Origin: a virus
IMG/VR virus record: IMGVR_UViG_3300006810_000111
Location: 1 to 41,529 of that record
Strand: one strand, 5' to 3'
Length of the DNA stretch: 41,529 nt
Part shown: in pieces, positions 1 through 7,152 of the stretch
Position numbering within the stretch: position 1 is the stretch's first letter
How the letters are laid out: every line of letters starts with the position of its first letter
Position numbers and translations under genes: made by a program
The notes under the pieces: generated by a model
What the model saw: only the letters and a program-made list of their open reading frames with translations
What the model was told of the DNA's origin: nothing
The model's database searches: none

Positions 1-2
1 AG

Positions 3-179
3 AAACACCCTGAAACAGAAATACACCTATGGAATCCTGCAATACAGGAAGAGAAAATCTCGCAATATGGTGGAACTAACATAAGGTATGCTAAACATCT
101 GAAGCCATTGTACATAGATGCATTTAAGGCTTTGCACGAAAAAGTTATACCTTGGAATAAAATCCGATATATATTTTAA
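3..179 (+). CDS. C-terminal end of an unidentified protein (5' truncated by window edge)
   Basis: An open frame enters from the left edge and stops with TAA at 177-179, leaving 58 residues that end in ...KVIPWNKIRYIF. The reading is good protein-like sequence (NIRYAKHLKPLYIDAFKALHEK), and the next gene starts one base after its stop, as expected for an operon member. I could not assign a family from this fragment. It contains no complete motif, and the rest of the gene lies outside the window. Confidence 0.6.
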   Translation, partial: KHPETEIHLWNPAIQEEKISQYGGTNIRYAKHLKPLYIDAFKALHEKVIPWNKIRYIF

Positions 180-180
180 T

Positions 181-396
181 ATGCCTAGTAAAGATTATTT
201 AGACTACAATCCTCTTATACCAGAGGTAAAAAAGAAAGTAAAAAAAGAAATTAAACTAAACACAGTAACAAAAAATGCATTTGAATTAATATTTGGGTTT
301 GGATACCCTAAAACGTATAACACACCGAGTGTTATGAAAACTTATAAATACCCTAAAAACGACGGAAGCAATGGCAAAGTTAGTAAATTTCGATGA
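181..396 (+). CDS. Small basic protein of unknown function
   Basis: This is a 71-residue lysine-rich protein (VKKKVKKEIKLNTVTKN near the start). I chose the ATG at 181 rather than the in-frame ATG at 118, because 118-179 is occupied by the end of the upstream gene in another frame and 181 follows its TAA by one base. It ends with TGA at 394-396, overlapping the DUF932 gene by 26 nt. No domain is recognised. The net positive charge would suit a nucleic-acid-binding role, but that is only inference. Confidence 0.5.
   Translation: MPSKDYLDYNPLIPEVKKKVKKEIKLNTVTKNAFELIFGFGYPKTYNTPSVMKTYKYPKNDGSNGKVSKFR
317..335 (+). promoter_or_regulatory. Perfect hairpin upstream of the DUF932 gene
   Basis: ATAACAC and GTGTTAT form a perfect 7-bp inverted repeat around a 5-base loop (ACCGA). 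It ends 35 nt before the ATG at 371 and lies inside the preceding small gene. It could modulate translation or mRNA processing. No T-run follows, so it is not a terminator. Confidence 0.25.
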
Positions 397-1123
397 TCTT
401 AGTATGATAGCAGTACCTGAACGTACTGAGACTTACATACCAGTGAGTCACCAAGAGTTAGTAACAAGAGTAAAAAAAGCAGGAATGCTTAAGTATGGCA
501 GAGAGCCTATTTCACAAAAGCTAGAAGTAAATCACAGAGGACAACAGATGTTTGGCTCTATGGTATTTCCAAGCAGTGATAAAAACTCTGACATATCTAT
601 AGGATTTCGTAATTCTTATGATAAAACATTACCAATAGGCTTATGTGCAGGCTCACAAATTACAGTGTGCTCTAACTTAATGTTTGTAGGTGATATTGTA
701 AAATTACGTAAGCATACTCAGAATATTGAGAGTGATATGGATGCATTGATTGCAGAATTGTTTACACAAACTGATAAACTGCACAACAAAGCGCAAGAAG
801 ATGCTAGTTATATGCATGACATACCTTTTGACAACAACCAAGTAGGTGATTACTTCGGTCAATTGTTTGTAAACGAGAACATTTTAAATGGTTCACAACT
901 TAAAACAGCTACTAGAGAGTGGTTTGAGTCTGAAGTGTTTAAAGCTAGAAACCTATGGTCTGCTTACAATGCGTGTACAGAAGCACTTAAAACTTCACAT
1001 CCATCAAATGCTTTGGAAAACTACACTAAATTACATACATTTACAGAAGAATATATCCTAAATGATTATAAGAAACATTTCAATCAGCAAATGGCTGAGA
1101 TGGAAGGTTATATTGAAATATAA
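371..1123 (+). CDS. DUF932-family phage/plasmid-like protein
   Basis: A 250-residue protein that fits the DUF932 family. The central stretch (roughly residues 60-115) contains ISIGFRNSYDKTLPIGLCAG followed by ...ITVCSNLMFVGDIVKLRKHT, the typical pattern of an invariant NSYDKS/T-like turn and a conserved CSN motif. The C-terminal half is mostly helical. The molecular function of DUF932 proteins is not established. They are frequent in phage and plasmid replication regions, which fits this location ahead of the helicase and SSB genes. The start is supported by a clean MAKLVNFDD N terminus, and the stop is TAA. Confidence 0.75.
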   Translation: MAKLVNFDDLSMIAVPERTETYIPVSHQELVTRVKKAGMLKYGREPISQKLEVNHRGQQMFGSMVFPSSDKNSDISIGFRNSYDKTLPIGLCAGSQITVCSNLMFVGDIVKLRKHTQNIESDMDALIAELFTQTDKLHNKAQEDASYMHDIPFDNNQVGDYFGQLFVNENILNGSQLKTATREWFESEVFKARNLWSAYNACTEALKTSHPSNALENYTKLHTFTEEYILNDYKKHFNQQMAEMEGYIEI

Positions 1124-1129
1124 TGTAAT

Positions 1130-1357
1130 ATGAAAGACAGTCCCTACAAAGGAAAGAAGTTAGAATTTAATGAAATATGGCACTTAATGCAAGTGTTAAA
1201 ATTTTATTATGACGACATTATGTTGTTGACAGCCAAAGACATAGCAGAGATTTTAAGGCTAGAGTTTGGTTGTGTACTCCAAGAAAATGACGTATCTTTA
1301 AACCTCCTTCTAGCACATCGTAGAGACAGTGACGGTAATTTAAAATGTTATGAGTAA
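1130..1357 (+). CDS. Small hypothetical protein, 75 aa
   Basis: A short acidic/basic mixed protein starting 6 nt after the DUF932 stop and ending in TAA. The segment FYYDDIMLLTAKDIAEILRLEFGCVLQENDVSLNLLLAHR reads like a small helix-turn-helix or winged-helix arrangement: helix AKDIAEILRLEFG, turn, second helix. That suggests possible DNA binding, but no family is recognised. It overlaps the next small ORF by 8 nt (ATG at 1350). Confidence 0.55.
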   Translation: MKDSPYKGKKLEFNEIWHLMQVLKFYYDDIMLLTAKDIAEILRLEFGCVLQENDVSLNLLLAHRRDSDGNLKCYE

Positions 1358-1502
1358 TTGTATACAATGTGAAGATGGATTAAAATGCTTACCAGACGAA
1401 AGTTTGGTGAGCTTAACTGAAGAGGAACTCGATAAATATTTAAATTGCGATGAAAGTATCTTTAAACTTAACCAAGTTGAAAGGCAATCATCTCACACCT
1501 AG
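1350..1502 (+). CDS. Cysteine-containing 50-aa micro-protein
   Basis: A short ORF with ATG at 1350 and TAG at 1500-1502. It starts MSNCIQCEDGLKCLPDES and has cysteines at residues 4, 7, 13 and 33, a spacing (CxxC, then C, then C) that could bind a metal ion. It fills the otherwise empty stretch between the 75-aa and 179-aa genes and overlaps both of them (8 and 53 nt), like other neighbours in this operon. Real coding status is uncertain because it is short and has no recognised homologue. Confidence 0.45.
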   Translation: MSNCIQCEDGLKCLPDESLVSLTEEELDKYLNCDESIFKLNQVERQSSHT

Positions 1503-1989
1503 CGAATTTGTTTATATGCTTCTTAAAAGTGAAGGAGACAAACAAGTTCAAAAGTACTTAGAAATTTTACCCGTTGACAGAGAAAAACTACAGACACGAG
1601 GCTTTATTAAAATAATGCCCGACGAGTCACTTACACTCCGTCAAAAAGCGTTGGATTTGTTTAAAGTACGAGGTTGCGAAGATTGCTGGAATCAATTTGC
1701 AATTGCCTATCCTAGAAAAGATAGAGGTAGGCCTCTCCACAATGATATGAAGCGTAATAAGCTTAAATACATAGCATTGATAGAGAGAAAACCAGACTTG
1801 CACGAGACTATAATCAAAGCTATTGCAGCAGAACATGAAGATAGGAAACAAGCAAGTTACACTAATGATTTTCGTCCACCGTGGAAGATGATGTCATCAT
1901 ACCTAAACCAAGAAGCTTGGACTATGTATGAAGGCATTGAAGCTCCCAAACCTTCGGACGAACAAAACTATGGAGGAGATTTAATATGA
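1450..1989 (+). CDS. Hypothetical replication-module protein (possible helicase loader)
   Basis: A 179-residue protein immediately upstream of the replicative helicase gene. Its TGA stop overlaps the helicase ATG (ATGA). The N-terminal half is helical (LTPSEFVYMLLKSEGDKQVQKYLEIL) and the C terminus contains a compact PPWKMMSSYLNQEAWTMYEG segment. I do not recognise the family. The position directly before a DnaB-like gene, with translational coupling, is where phages often place a helicase loader or initiation factor, so that role is a reasonable guess from context only. The start overlaps the 50-aa ORF. Confidence 0.6.
   Translation: MKVSLNLTKLKGNHLTPSEFVYMLLKSEGDKQVQKYLEILPVDREKLQTRGFIKIMPDESLTLRQKALDLFKVRGCEDCWNQFAIAYPRKDRGRPLHNDMKRNKLKYIALIERKPDLHETIIKAIAAEHEDRKQASYTNDFRPPWKMMSSYLNQEAWTMYEGIEAPKPSDEQNYGGDLI
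1972..1985 (+). promoter_or_regulatory. Strong Shine-Dalgarno site for the helicase gene
   Basis: GGAGG at 1972-1976 stands 9 nt before the ATG at 1986. It is one of the few canonical ribosome-binding sequences in the window; most other starts have only A-rich leaders, as in many Bacteroidota and their phages. It lies within the last codons of the upstream gene and supports 1986 as the true helicase start. Confidence 0.5.
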
Positions 1990-2486
1990 GTGAAGACCAC
2001 AAAGCCTTACCTTGGCGCCACATATCTAAAGCATCTAGTGCAGCACTACGCTATATAGATGGTAGACGTAAGGGTGAGATTAAATCTCTTGCTACACCTT
2101 GGAAAAAGTTTAACAACATTTCTATGGGTGGTATCGAATGGCAGACTATCACAACTATTGCTGGTATGTCTGGTAGCGGTAAAACCGCAGTGCTAGGTCA
2201 ACTTGAGACAGGATTGAAAGATCTTAACGAAAAGGATGACTTTGCAATACTCTCATTTAACTTTGAGATGCTTTCTTCTCGGCTAATTGGCCGTAAACTT
2301 AGTAATAAGATGAAACTTACTACACAGCAACTATATAGTGCGTCAGAAAACTTTACGTTGAATGACAATTACTATATGAATGCAGTACAAGAAGCTCGCA
2401 AGTTAAATAAGTATGATATAAACTACGTAGATATACCAGGTAGTGTTAAGGCTCTAGAAGCTACAATACTAGCATTCTCTAAATAG
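1986..2486 (+). CDS. Replicative DnaB-like helicase, N-terminal part (interrupted by in-frame TAG)
   Basis: The first 166 codons of a RecA-fold replicative helicase. Residues 60-67 are the Walker A motif GMSGSGKT, preceded by the typical entry strand ITTIA and followed by a helix; DDFAILSFNFEM matches the next core strand of DnaB-like ATPases. There is no separate N-terminal DnaB scaffold domain. The frame stops at TAG (2484-2486), just before the strand carrying Walker B. The following frame continues the protein with no base inserted or lost, so this and the 2508-2993 entry are one gene. As read, the piece alone lacks Walker B and sensor residues and could not hydrolyse ATP. Confidence 0.8.
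   Translation: MSEDHKALPWRHISKASSAALRYIDGRRKGEIKSLATPWKKFNNISMGGIEWQTITTIAGMSGSGKTAVLGQLETGLKDLNEKDDFAILSFNFEMLSSRLIGRKLSNKMKLTTQQLYSASENFTLNDNYYMNAVQEARKLNKYDINYVDIPGSVKALEATILAFSK
2484..2486 (+). other. In-frame TAG inside the helicase gene
   Basis: The reading ...LAFSK-TAG-KDKPVIVMLDHT... stays in one frame across the stop. The distance from the first ATG to the downstream ATG (2508) is 174 codons exactly. The stop falls immediately before the hydrophobic strand ending in the Walker B aspartate. Possible causes are a sequencing or assembly error, a nonsense mutation, or suppression/readthrough. Confidence 0.85.
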
Positions 2487-2507
2487 AAAGACAAACCTGT
2501 TATAGTT

Positions 2508-2993
2508 ATGTTAGATCATACTCTTCTTGTAAAAAAGGTTGGAGGTGCACAAGATAGAGATCTTCTCTATGATTTGATGGCTATGTTTAATGGATTAAAG
2601 AAAGTTATTAGAGTGTCATTCATTCTAATATCTCAAATGAACCGTAACATAGAGAATTCAGAGCGTATCCAAAACCCTGATTTACATTACCCTAAGAAGC
2701 AAGACATCTTCGGTGCAGATGCATGTTATATGTATTCTGACATTGTGGTGGTAACACACCGTCCAGAGATGCTTGGTATTAGGGCATATGGCCCAAAGAG
2801 ATGGCCTACAACTAATGCTATATTTTGGCATTACTTGAAGGTTAGGGAGGGCGAGCCTTGCATTGCACTTATGGAAAATGATTTGGCGCATAATCAAATA
2901 TTAGACGCTAAACCAGCAAACTATTCGAGCAATGAAAATCAAGAAGTACGAGAAGAGAGTGTCAGCGATACTACTCAACAAGGCCAAAGCTAG
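2508..2993 (+). CDS. Replicative DnaB-like helicase, C-terminal part (continuation after TAG)
   Basis: This continues the helicase frame from 2487. In full numbering, VIVMLDH (residues about 172-178) is Walker B, and ILISQMNR is the conserved Gln/Asn-Arg sensor strand of the RecA/DnaB core. IFGADACYMYSDIVVVTHRPEM is the typical following segment. Initiation at the ATG 2508 would begin inside Walker B, and no Shine-Dalgarno sequence precedes it, so a free-standing protein is unlikely. The whole helicase would be 335 residues. The tail (EVREESVSDTTQQGQS) is hydrophilic and overlaps the next gene by 62 nt. It ends in TAG. Confidence 0.8.
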   Translation: MLDHTLLVKKVGGAQDRDLLYDLMAMFNGLKKVIRVSFILISQMNRNIENSERIQNPDLHYPKKQDIFGADACYMYSDIVVVTHRPEMLGIRAYGPKRWPTTNAIFWHYLKVREGEPCIALMENDLAHNQILDAKPANYSSNENQEVREESVSDTTQQGQS

Positions 2994-3228
2994 AGACTGC
3001 GATTACGTTCTATATGGTTTTATCTTATTGGCTTACAATATTGATATAACAACTCTAAGCACTAGAGATTTTCTAAAAGGTTTACACAGCAAACAATACC
3101 CGTCTTTCGAGGGGGTAGGACGTTGTCGACGTAAATTACAAGAAAAACATCCTGAGCTTAGAGGTACCAAATGGAATGCAAGACACGCAGAACAAGAAAA
3201 AGTAAAAACCGAAATAAATCTATTTTAA
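2932..3228 (+). CDS. Small basic protein, 98 aa
   Basis: A 98-residue, strongly basic protein between the helicase and the Sak4-like ATPase. It is mostly helical, with a central segment (STRDFLKGLHSKQYPSFEGVGRCRRKLQEKHPELRGTKWN) that looks like a winged-helix-type DNA-binding arrangement; RKLQEKHPELRG is common in small phage proteins annotated as hypothetical. It overlaps the end of the helicase gene by 62 nt and ends directly before the next ATG. No family assigned; nucleic-acid binding is inferred from charge and context. Confidence 0.6.
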   Translation: MKIKKYEKRVSAILLNKAKARDCDYVLYGFILLAYNIDITTLSTRDFLKGLHSKQYPSFEGVGRCRRKLQEKHPELRGTKWNARHAEQEKVKTEINLF

Positions 3229-3909
3229 ATGGCACAAGAACTATTAATAGTTGGCGCAAGTGGTACAGGGAAATCCACTTCAATTGAAAACCTAAACCCT
3301 GAGTCCACATTCATTGTTAACGTAGCTCGTAAGGCGTTACCATTCAAAGGATGGAAGACTAAATACCCTACATTCAACAAAGATAATCCCGACGGTAGAT
3401 TTCACTCTAGTGATGTCCCACACGAGATTCTCAAATGTTTGAATTACATTAATGACAAACGTCCTGAAATAAAGACAATTGTTATTGATGACTATCAATA
3501 CACTATGGCTAACGAGTATATGCGTAGAGCTAACGAAACTGGTTTCAAAAAGTTTACTGAGATTGCTCAGAACGCTTGGTCGATAATCAATGCAGTTAAA
3601 TCTATGCGTGACGATTTGCTTGTAGTATTTATGATGCACTCAGAAGTTACATTCGATGCTCACGGTAACAAAGTTACTAAGGCAAAGACTATCGGTAAAA
3701 TGATGGATAATGTAGTTACTCTAGAGGGTATGTTTACTATTGTATTGTATACAGACGTTACTAAGAGCGAGACAGGTATGGACTATTCATTCATAACACA
3801 GAATGATGGTGCTAACACAGGTAAAGCTCCTAAAGACATGTTTGGGTCTGTTAAAATTCCAAATGATTTAAACTTGGTAGCAGAGGCTATCGAAGAGTAT
3901 AACAATTAA
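3229..3909 (+). CDS. Sak4-like RecA-fold ATPase / AAA_24-type phage nucleotide-binding protein
   Basis: A 226-residue P-loop ATPase. Walker A is GASGTGKST at residues 9-17, almost at the N terminus, and Walker B is TIVIDD at 83-88 (followed by YQY). LLVVFMMHSEV fits the third core strand with a sensor residue. The short length, N-terminal P-loop and absence of extra domains match Sak4-like single-strand annealing recombinases and related phage AAA_24 ATPases. The next gene is an SSB, a usual partner of Sak4 proteins in recombination. It could also act as a general replication ATPase. Start follows the previous stop directly; stop is TAA. Confidence 0.75.
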   Translation: MAQELLIVGASGTGKSTSIENLNPESTFIVNVARKALPFKGWKTKYPTFNKDNPDGRFHSSDVPHEILKCLNYINDKRPEIKTIVIDDYQYTMANEYMRRANETGFKKFTEIAQNAWSIINAVKSMRDDLLVVFMMHSEVTFDAHGNKVTKAKTIGKMMDNVVTLEGMFTIVLYTDVTKSETGMDYSFITQNDGANTGKAPKDMFGSVKIPNDLNLVAEAIEEYNN

Positions 3910-3932
3910 TTAATTTCTAAAAGAGAGAAAAA

Positions 3933-4487
3933 ATGTACGGAAGTAACGTAGAAAGTAACAGTACTGGTGGAGTAATGCCAGCAGTAGGTATTCAAGAGAA
4001 TTGTGAATTAGTAAATGTAACGCTTAACATGGATCAAGGCGGAAGACTTGACTTTGAGTTTAAGCAATCTAATGGTGCATCAGTGAAGCATGCAGAATTT
4101 CCTGCTAACCCAGATTATGGTGATGTAGAAAAGCAAGCAACTGACGTGTCTCGTCGTGTAAAGCATATTGCTACTAAGTTTATGCCTGAAGCAGAGTTTG
4201 TTATAGACAATGTAACAACATTTGCAGAGTATGGTAACAAAGTTATTGCTTTGTTTGGTAAGAAGTATGCAGGTAGAAAGTTTAGAATGCTATTTATCTA
4301 CAAAGGTAAGTATGTATCTCTTCCTAAATACCCTAACTTTATTGAGCCTATGGAGATAGCTGCAGCTAACACTAACATCTATATCTCAGAGTGGAACAAG
4401 AAGAAACTTGTTAAGCCTGAGCCAGATGCTGCAGTAGGAAGCCCTACAACAGTATTAGCAACAGGAGGATCTGATATGCCGTTCTAA
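3933..4487 (+). CDS. ssb: Single-stranded DNA-binding protein
   Basis: A 184-residue protein with an OB-fold-like beta-rich body (CELVNVTLNM..GRLDFEFKQSNG near the N terminus, KFRMLFIYKGKYVSLPKYPNF in the middle). Its C terminus is flexible and ends in GGSDMPF. That closely copies the D-x-P-F tip by which bacterial and phage SSBs recruit partner proteins. Its place between the Sak4-like ATPase and the primase agrees. An A/G-rich leader (AAAAGAGAGAAAAA) precedes the ATG, after one of the longer gaps in this operon (23 nt). The stop overlaps the primase start (TAATG). Confidence 0.8.
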   Translation: MYGSNVESNSTGGVMPAVGIQENCELVNVTLNMDQGGRLDFEFKQSNGASVKHAEFPANPDYGDVEKQATDVSRRVKHIATKFMPEAEFVIDNVTTFAEYGNKVIALFGKKYAGRKFRMLFIYKGKYVSLPKYPNFIEPMEIAAANTNIYISEWNKKKLVKPEPDAAVGSPTTVLATGGSDMPF

Positions 4488-5560
4488 TGTACGGTAGCCG
4501 AGTAGTAGAACTTAGTGATGAAGAGATTCTAGGGAGAATTAACTCTCTAGACATCTTTTCGTACTACATAGGCAAAGATTTTAAGTATGGGAGAGCTATG
4601 TGCTCTCCTTTACGTAAAGATAGATCTCCGTCTTTTACAGTTTTCAAACATAGTAGTGGTAAGTATTTCTTTAAAGATTTCAGTACGGGCGAGTCAGGTG
4701 ATTGTTTCACCTTTCTCACTAAACTGTTTGGCCTAAAGAGATTTGATACTTACAGGTTGATAGACAATGACTTTCAGCTTGGTATCTCTACTAAATCTTT
4801 TACAACACCTACTAAACAATATGTGGGTGAGCATATAAAAGAGTATGAAAACTTAAAACCATCTACTACTACAATACAAATTAAATCACGTCCCTGGAAT
4901 ACCCAAGAGGATAAAACTTTTTGGTCTAAATATGGAATATGTTGTAAGATACTTAGTAAATATAATGTACGAGCTGCCGCTAATGTGTGGGTTAATGATA
5001 ACCTTATTGTTAGCAGTAATCGTTACAATCCTATTTATGCTTATCATTTCCCTAATGGAAAAATGAAAATATATCAACCATATAGTAAATTTAAATGGTT
5101 AAGTAATACTAGCGTGTCTGATCTACAAGGGTTGAGCCAACTTCCACTTCGGGGGGACACGTTAGTTATTACTAAATCATTAAAAGATGTTATGTGTTTG
5201 GATGTATTTGGAATACCCTCTGTGGCACCTTCGTCAGAAAGTTGTGTCATTCCTGCAGATGTTGTTAAGGACTTAACTGACAGATTTGCAAGAATATACA
5301 TATTATATGACTTTGATCGCACTGGAATATCTTTTGCTAATAGACATAGGAAACTGTATGGATTTATACCGTTATTTTTCACTAATGGAAAATTTAATAC
5401 CTTTGACTACAAATCAAAAGATTTTTCGGACTTTATAGCTCTTAATGGAGTTAGGGGTGCGGCCGAACTAATAGAATATGTATGCCAAGAGGAATATTTA
5501 TACCAGGGAACGTCCCATCAAGCAAGAATGGTAGAAGATGGACGGGAAGATACTTTATAG
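4487..5560 (+). CDS. DnaG-type primase with zinc-finger-like N terminus and TOPRIM domain
   Basis: A 357-residue primase. The N terminus holds CSPLRKDRSPSF (residues 39-50) and FKDFSTGESGDCFTFL (C73), the CHC2-type primase pattern with a reduced set of cysteines. A TOPRIM domain follows: LVITKSLKDVMCL around 224-236 and ILYDFDRTG around 272-280, giving the DxD metal-binding pair. In the first TOPRIM motif the usual catalytic Glu is replaced (TKSLKD rather than xEGxxD). It would make RNA primers for the helicase encoded upstream. The gene ends in TAG and overlaps the RusA-like gene by 79 nt. Confidence 0.8.
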   Translation: MYGSRVVELSDEEILGRINSLDIFSYYIGKDFKYGRAMCSPLRKDRSPSFTVFKHSSGKYFFKDFSTGESGDCFTFLTKLFGLKRFDTYRLIDNDFQLGISTKSFTTPTKQYVGEHIKEYENLKPSTTTIQIKSRPWNTQEDKTFWSKYGICCKILSKYNVRAAANVWVNDNLIVSSNRYNPIYAYHFPNGKMKIYQPYSKFKWLSNTSVSDLQGLSQLPLRGDTLVITKSLKDVMCLDVFGIPSVAPSSESCVIPADVVKDLTDRFARIYILYDFDRTGISFANRHRKLYGFIPLFFTNGKFNTFDYKSKDFSDFIALNGVRGAAELIEYVCQEEYLYQGTSHQARMVEDGREDTL

Positions 5561-5865
5561 TATCTAAACAAACTGCTACTTACTATAAAACTAGTAAGGA
5601 GTTTTGGAAAAAGAACAAAAAGGATTTCTTAAAATTACTGAAGGCTAAATCTTCAGGAGACAATCCGTATAGAATATCGTTTAAGTTTGTAAGAAAAAGT
5701 AAGCACAAGTTTGATTACATCAATCCTGCGCAAACTATACAAGATGAAATGGTAAAATATGGATGGATAACTGATGATAATGCAGATGTAATGGTGCCTA
5801 TATTCTTAGAGTATGAATATGACAAAGAGAATCCAGGAGTTTATATTAATGTATTAAAATCTTAA
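5482..5865 (+). CDS. RusA-like Holliday junction resolvase
   Basis: A 127-residue protein with the RusA layout: an N-terminal beta strand with GNVPSSKNGRRW, and a central FDYINPAQTIQDEMVKYGWITDDNADV, where the aspartates of FDY, QDE and TDDN correspond to the metal-binding acidic residues of RusA. Length matches the family (about 120-130). RusA enzymes are dimeric endonucleases that cut four-way junctions, useful after Sak4/SSB-driven recombination. The start MPRGIFIPGNVPSSKN fits family N termini, so the long overlap with the primase gene appears real. Confidence 0.8.
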   Translation: MPRGIFIPGNVPSSKNGRRWTGRYFIVSKQTATYYKTSKEFWKKNKKDFLKLLKAKSSGDNPYRISFKFVRKSKHKFDYINPAQTIQDEMVKYGWITDDNADVMVPIFLEYEYDKENPGVYINVLKS

Positions 5866-5867
5866 TT

Positions 5868-6188
5868 ATGTCTGAAGCTAAAATTGAGTATCCACAAAAG
5901 TTTAAAGATAAGGTGTTTAACAACCTTAGATTTGCTGTTGGAGATATTAGATTACTCATGTCCGCAATAGAAAGCGGGAGAGACAATGTTGTGCGCTATA
6001 TAATAGAACAAACTCTAGATGATCCTGATTTATATATCAGTGATGAAATTCTAGATGATGGTTCTAGAAGAATAGCTAACGCAAGAATACACACGCATAA
6101 AATGCGGCAAGAAATATACAACGAGTATATGGAATTATTAACTGAAACTTTAGATAAACAACATGTCAGAAGAAAATTACTACGCTAA
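5868..6188 (+). CDS. Hypothetical protein, 106 aa, in recombination module
   Basis: A helical, acidic protein of unknown family located between the resolvase and exonuclease genes. It starts 2 nt after the previous stop and overlaps the next gene by 26 nt. Segment RYIIEQTLDDPDLYISDEILDDGSRRIANARIHTHKM is predicted helical. No catalytic or metal-binding motif is evident. Context suggests an accessory factor of replication or recombination. Confidence 0.55.
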   Translation: MSEAKIEYPQKFKDKVFNNLRFAVGDIRLLMSAIESGRDNVVRYIIEQTLDDPDLYISDEILDDGSRRIANARIHTHKMRQEIYNEYMELLTETLDKQHVRRKLLR

Positions 6189-7143
6189 AGAAGATATTTC
6201 TAATAGCGACTTAGGAGAATTAAAAGTATCTCCTCGTAGATTTATTATGCGTAAGCAACAAGAAATGCAAACCAAAAGTGGTGCTATGCAGCTTGGTACT
6301 CTTATTCATCAATTTACTCTTGAGCCTGAAAACTTTGTTATGGCTGACGTAGAACCTGTGTCAGGTAAAATGGGTGATTATATCAAAGCGTATTTTGAAT
6401 TAGAGAAATCTGGTACTCCAGAAGATAAAATAGCTGATATTGCTTACACTGCAGCTGCTTACAAAGAGAGCCATTCTAAACCTAACACTATCTACAAAAG
6501 TTTTAGAAACAAGCCAGAGAATGTAGCGTTCTATGAGTTTCTAAAGAAAGCAGATGGTAAAATTGCTCTTAACAATAAAGATAAACAAATTATTGAAGGA
6601 TGTTTGATGTCTTTACAGGGCCATGTTGTAGCAAATAAGTTATTATTTGCAGAAAATGACGAAAATGTAGAGAGTTTTAACGAAAAAGAGCTTTATTTTG
6701 AGCAAGAAGGCGTTAAATGTAAATCTAAGCTAGACAGAGTTATTGTTAATCACAACGATAAGACTGTAACTCTTGTAGATCTTAAAACTACAAGCAGTCA
6801 AGTTTATGGTGAATGTACACCCTTAAATACTAAAACAGGTATATTGTTAAGAGATTGGCATGTTACAGGTTTTATGTATTCTTGTTTACAATACTCTTAC
6901 CACAGACAGCTTGCGTTTTATGAGAATGCACTAAAAGCTGAGTATCCTGAGTACACTGTTGAGTCTTTTATAACAGCAGTAGACACTAAAGGATCTTATG
7001 ATTGTGCAGTTTACAAACTGCCAAAAGAATGGTTAGAAGAAGGTAGAGAAGAAATTAAATGTCTTTTATCTGAGTACAAACACTACAGAGAATCAAATAA
7101 CTTTAATGTTAAACAAGGATTTGAAGAAGCTGTAGTTTATTAA
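6163..7143 (+). CDS. RecE/exonuclease VIII-like PD-(D/E)XK nuclease
   Basis: A 326-residue nuclease of the PD-(D/E)XK type related to the RecE C-terminal domain. The N-terminal YYAKEDISNSDLGELKVSPRRF and GTLIHQFTLEPE give the conserved helix with the His of this family. KSKLDRV...VTLVDLKTTSS (about residues 187-212) supplies the D...DxK active site. The helix with HRQLAFYENAL (about 246-257) contains the conserved Q..Y motif. These enzymes degrade dsDNA 5'-3' to expose single strands for annealing recombinases; a Sak4-like ATPase and SSB are encoded upstream. Stop is TAA. Confidence 0.85.
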   Translation: MSEENYYAKEDISNSDLGELKVSPRRFIMRKQQEMQTKSGAMQLGTLIHQFTLEPENFVMADVEPVSGKMGDYIKAYFELEKSGTPEDKIADIAYTAAAYKESHSKPNTIYKSFRNKPENVAFYEFLKKADGKIALNNKDKQIIEGCLMSLQGHVVANKLLFAENDENVESFNEKELYFEQEGVKCKSKLDRVIVNHNDKTVTLVDLKTTSSQVYGECTPLNTKTGILLRDWHVTGFMYSCLQYSYHRQLAFYENALKAEYPEYTVESFITAVDTKGSYDCAVYKLPKEWLEEGREEIKCLLSEYKHYRESNNFNVKQGFEEAVVY

Positions 7144-7152
7144 TAAGAATTT

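Noticed and set aside
118-180. Start of the small basic gene at ATG 118
   Set aside because: This part overlaps the end of the upstream gene in another frame and its translation looks unlike protein; ATG 181 directly after the TAA is better.
1986-2993. Genome-wide reassignment of TAG to glutamine (code 15) explaining the helicase stop
   Set aside because: About 9,000 codons of uninterrupted late ORFs contain no in-frame TAG, and TAG also appears as the plausible terminator of the primase and of the helicase itself. Local suppression is not excluded.
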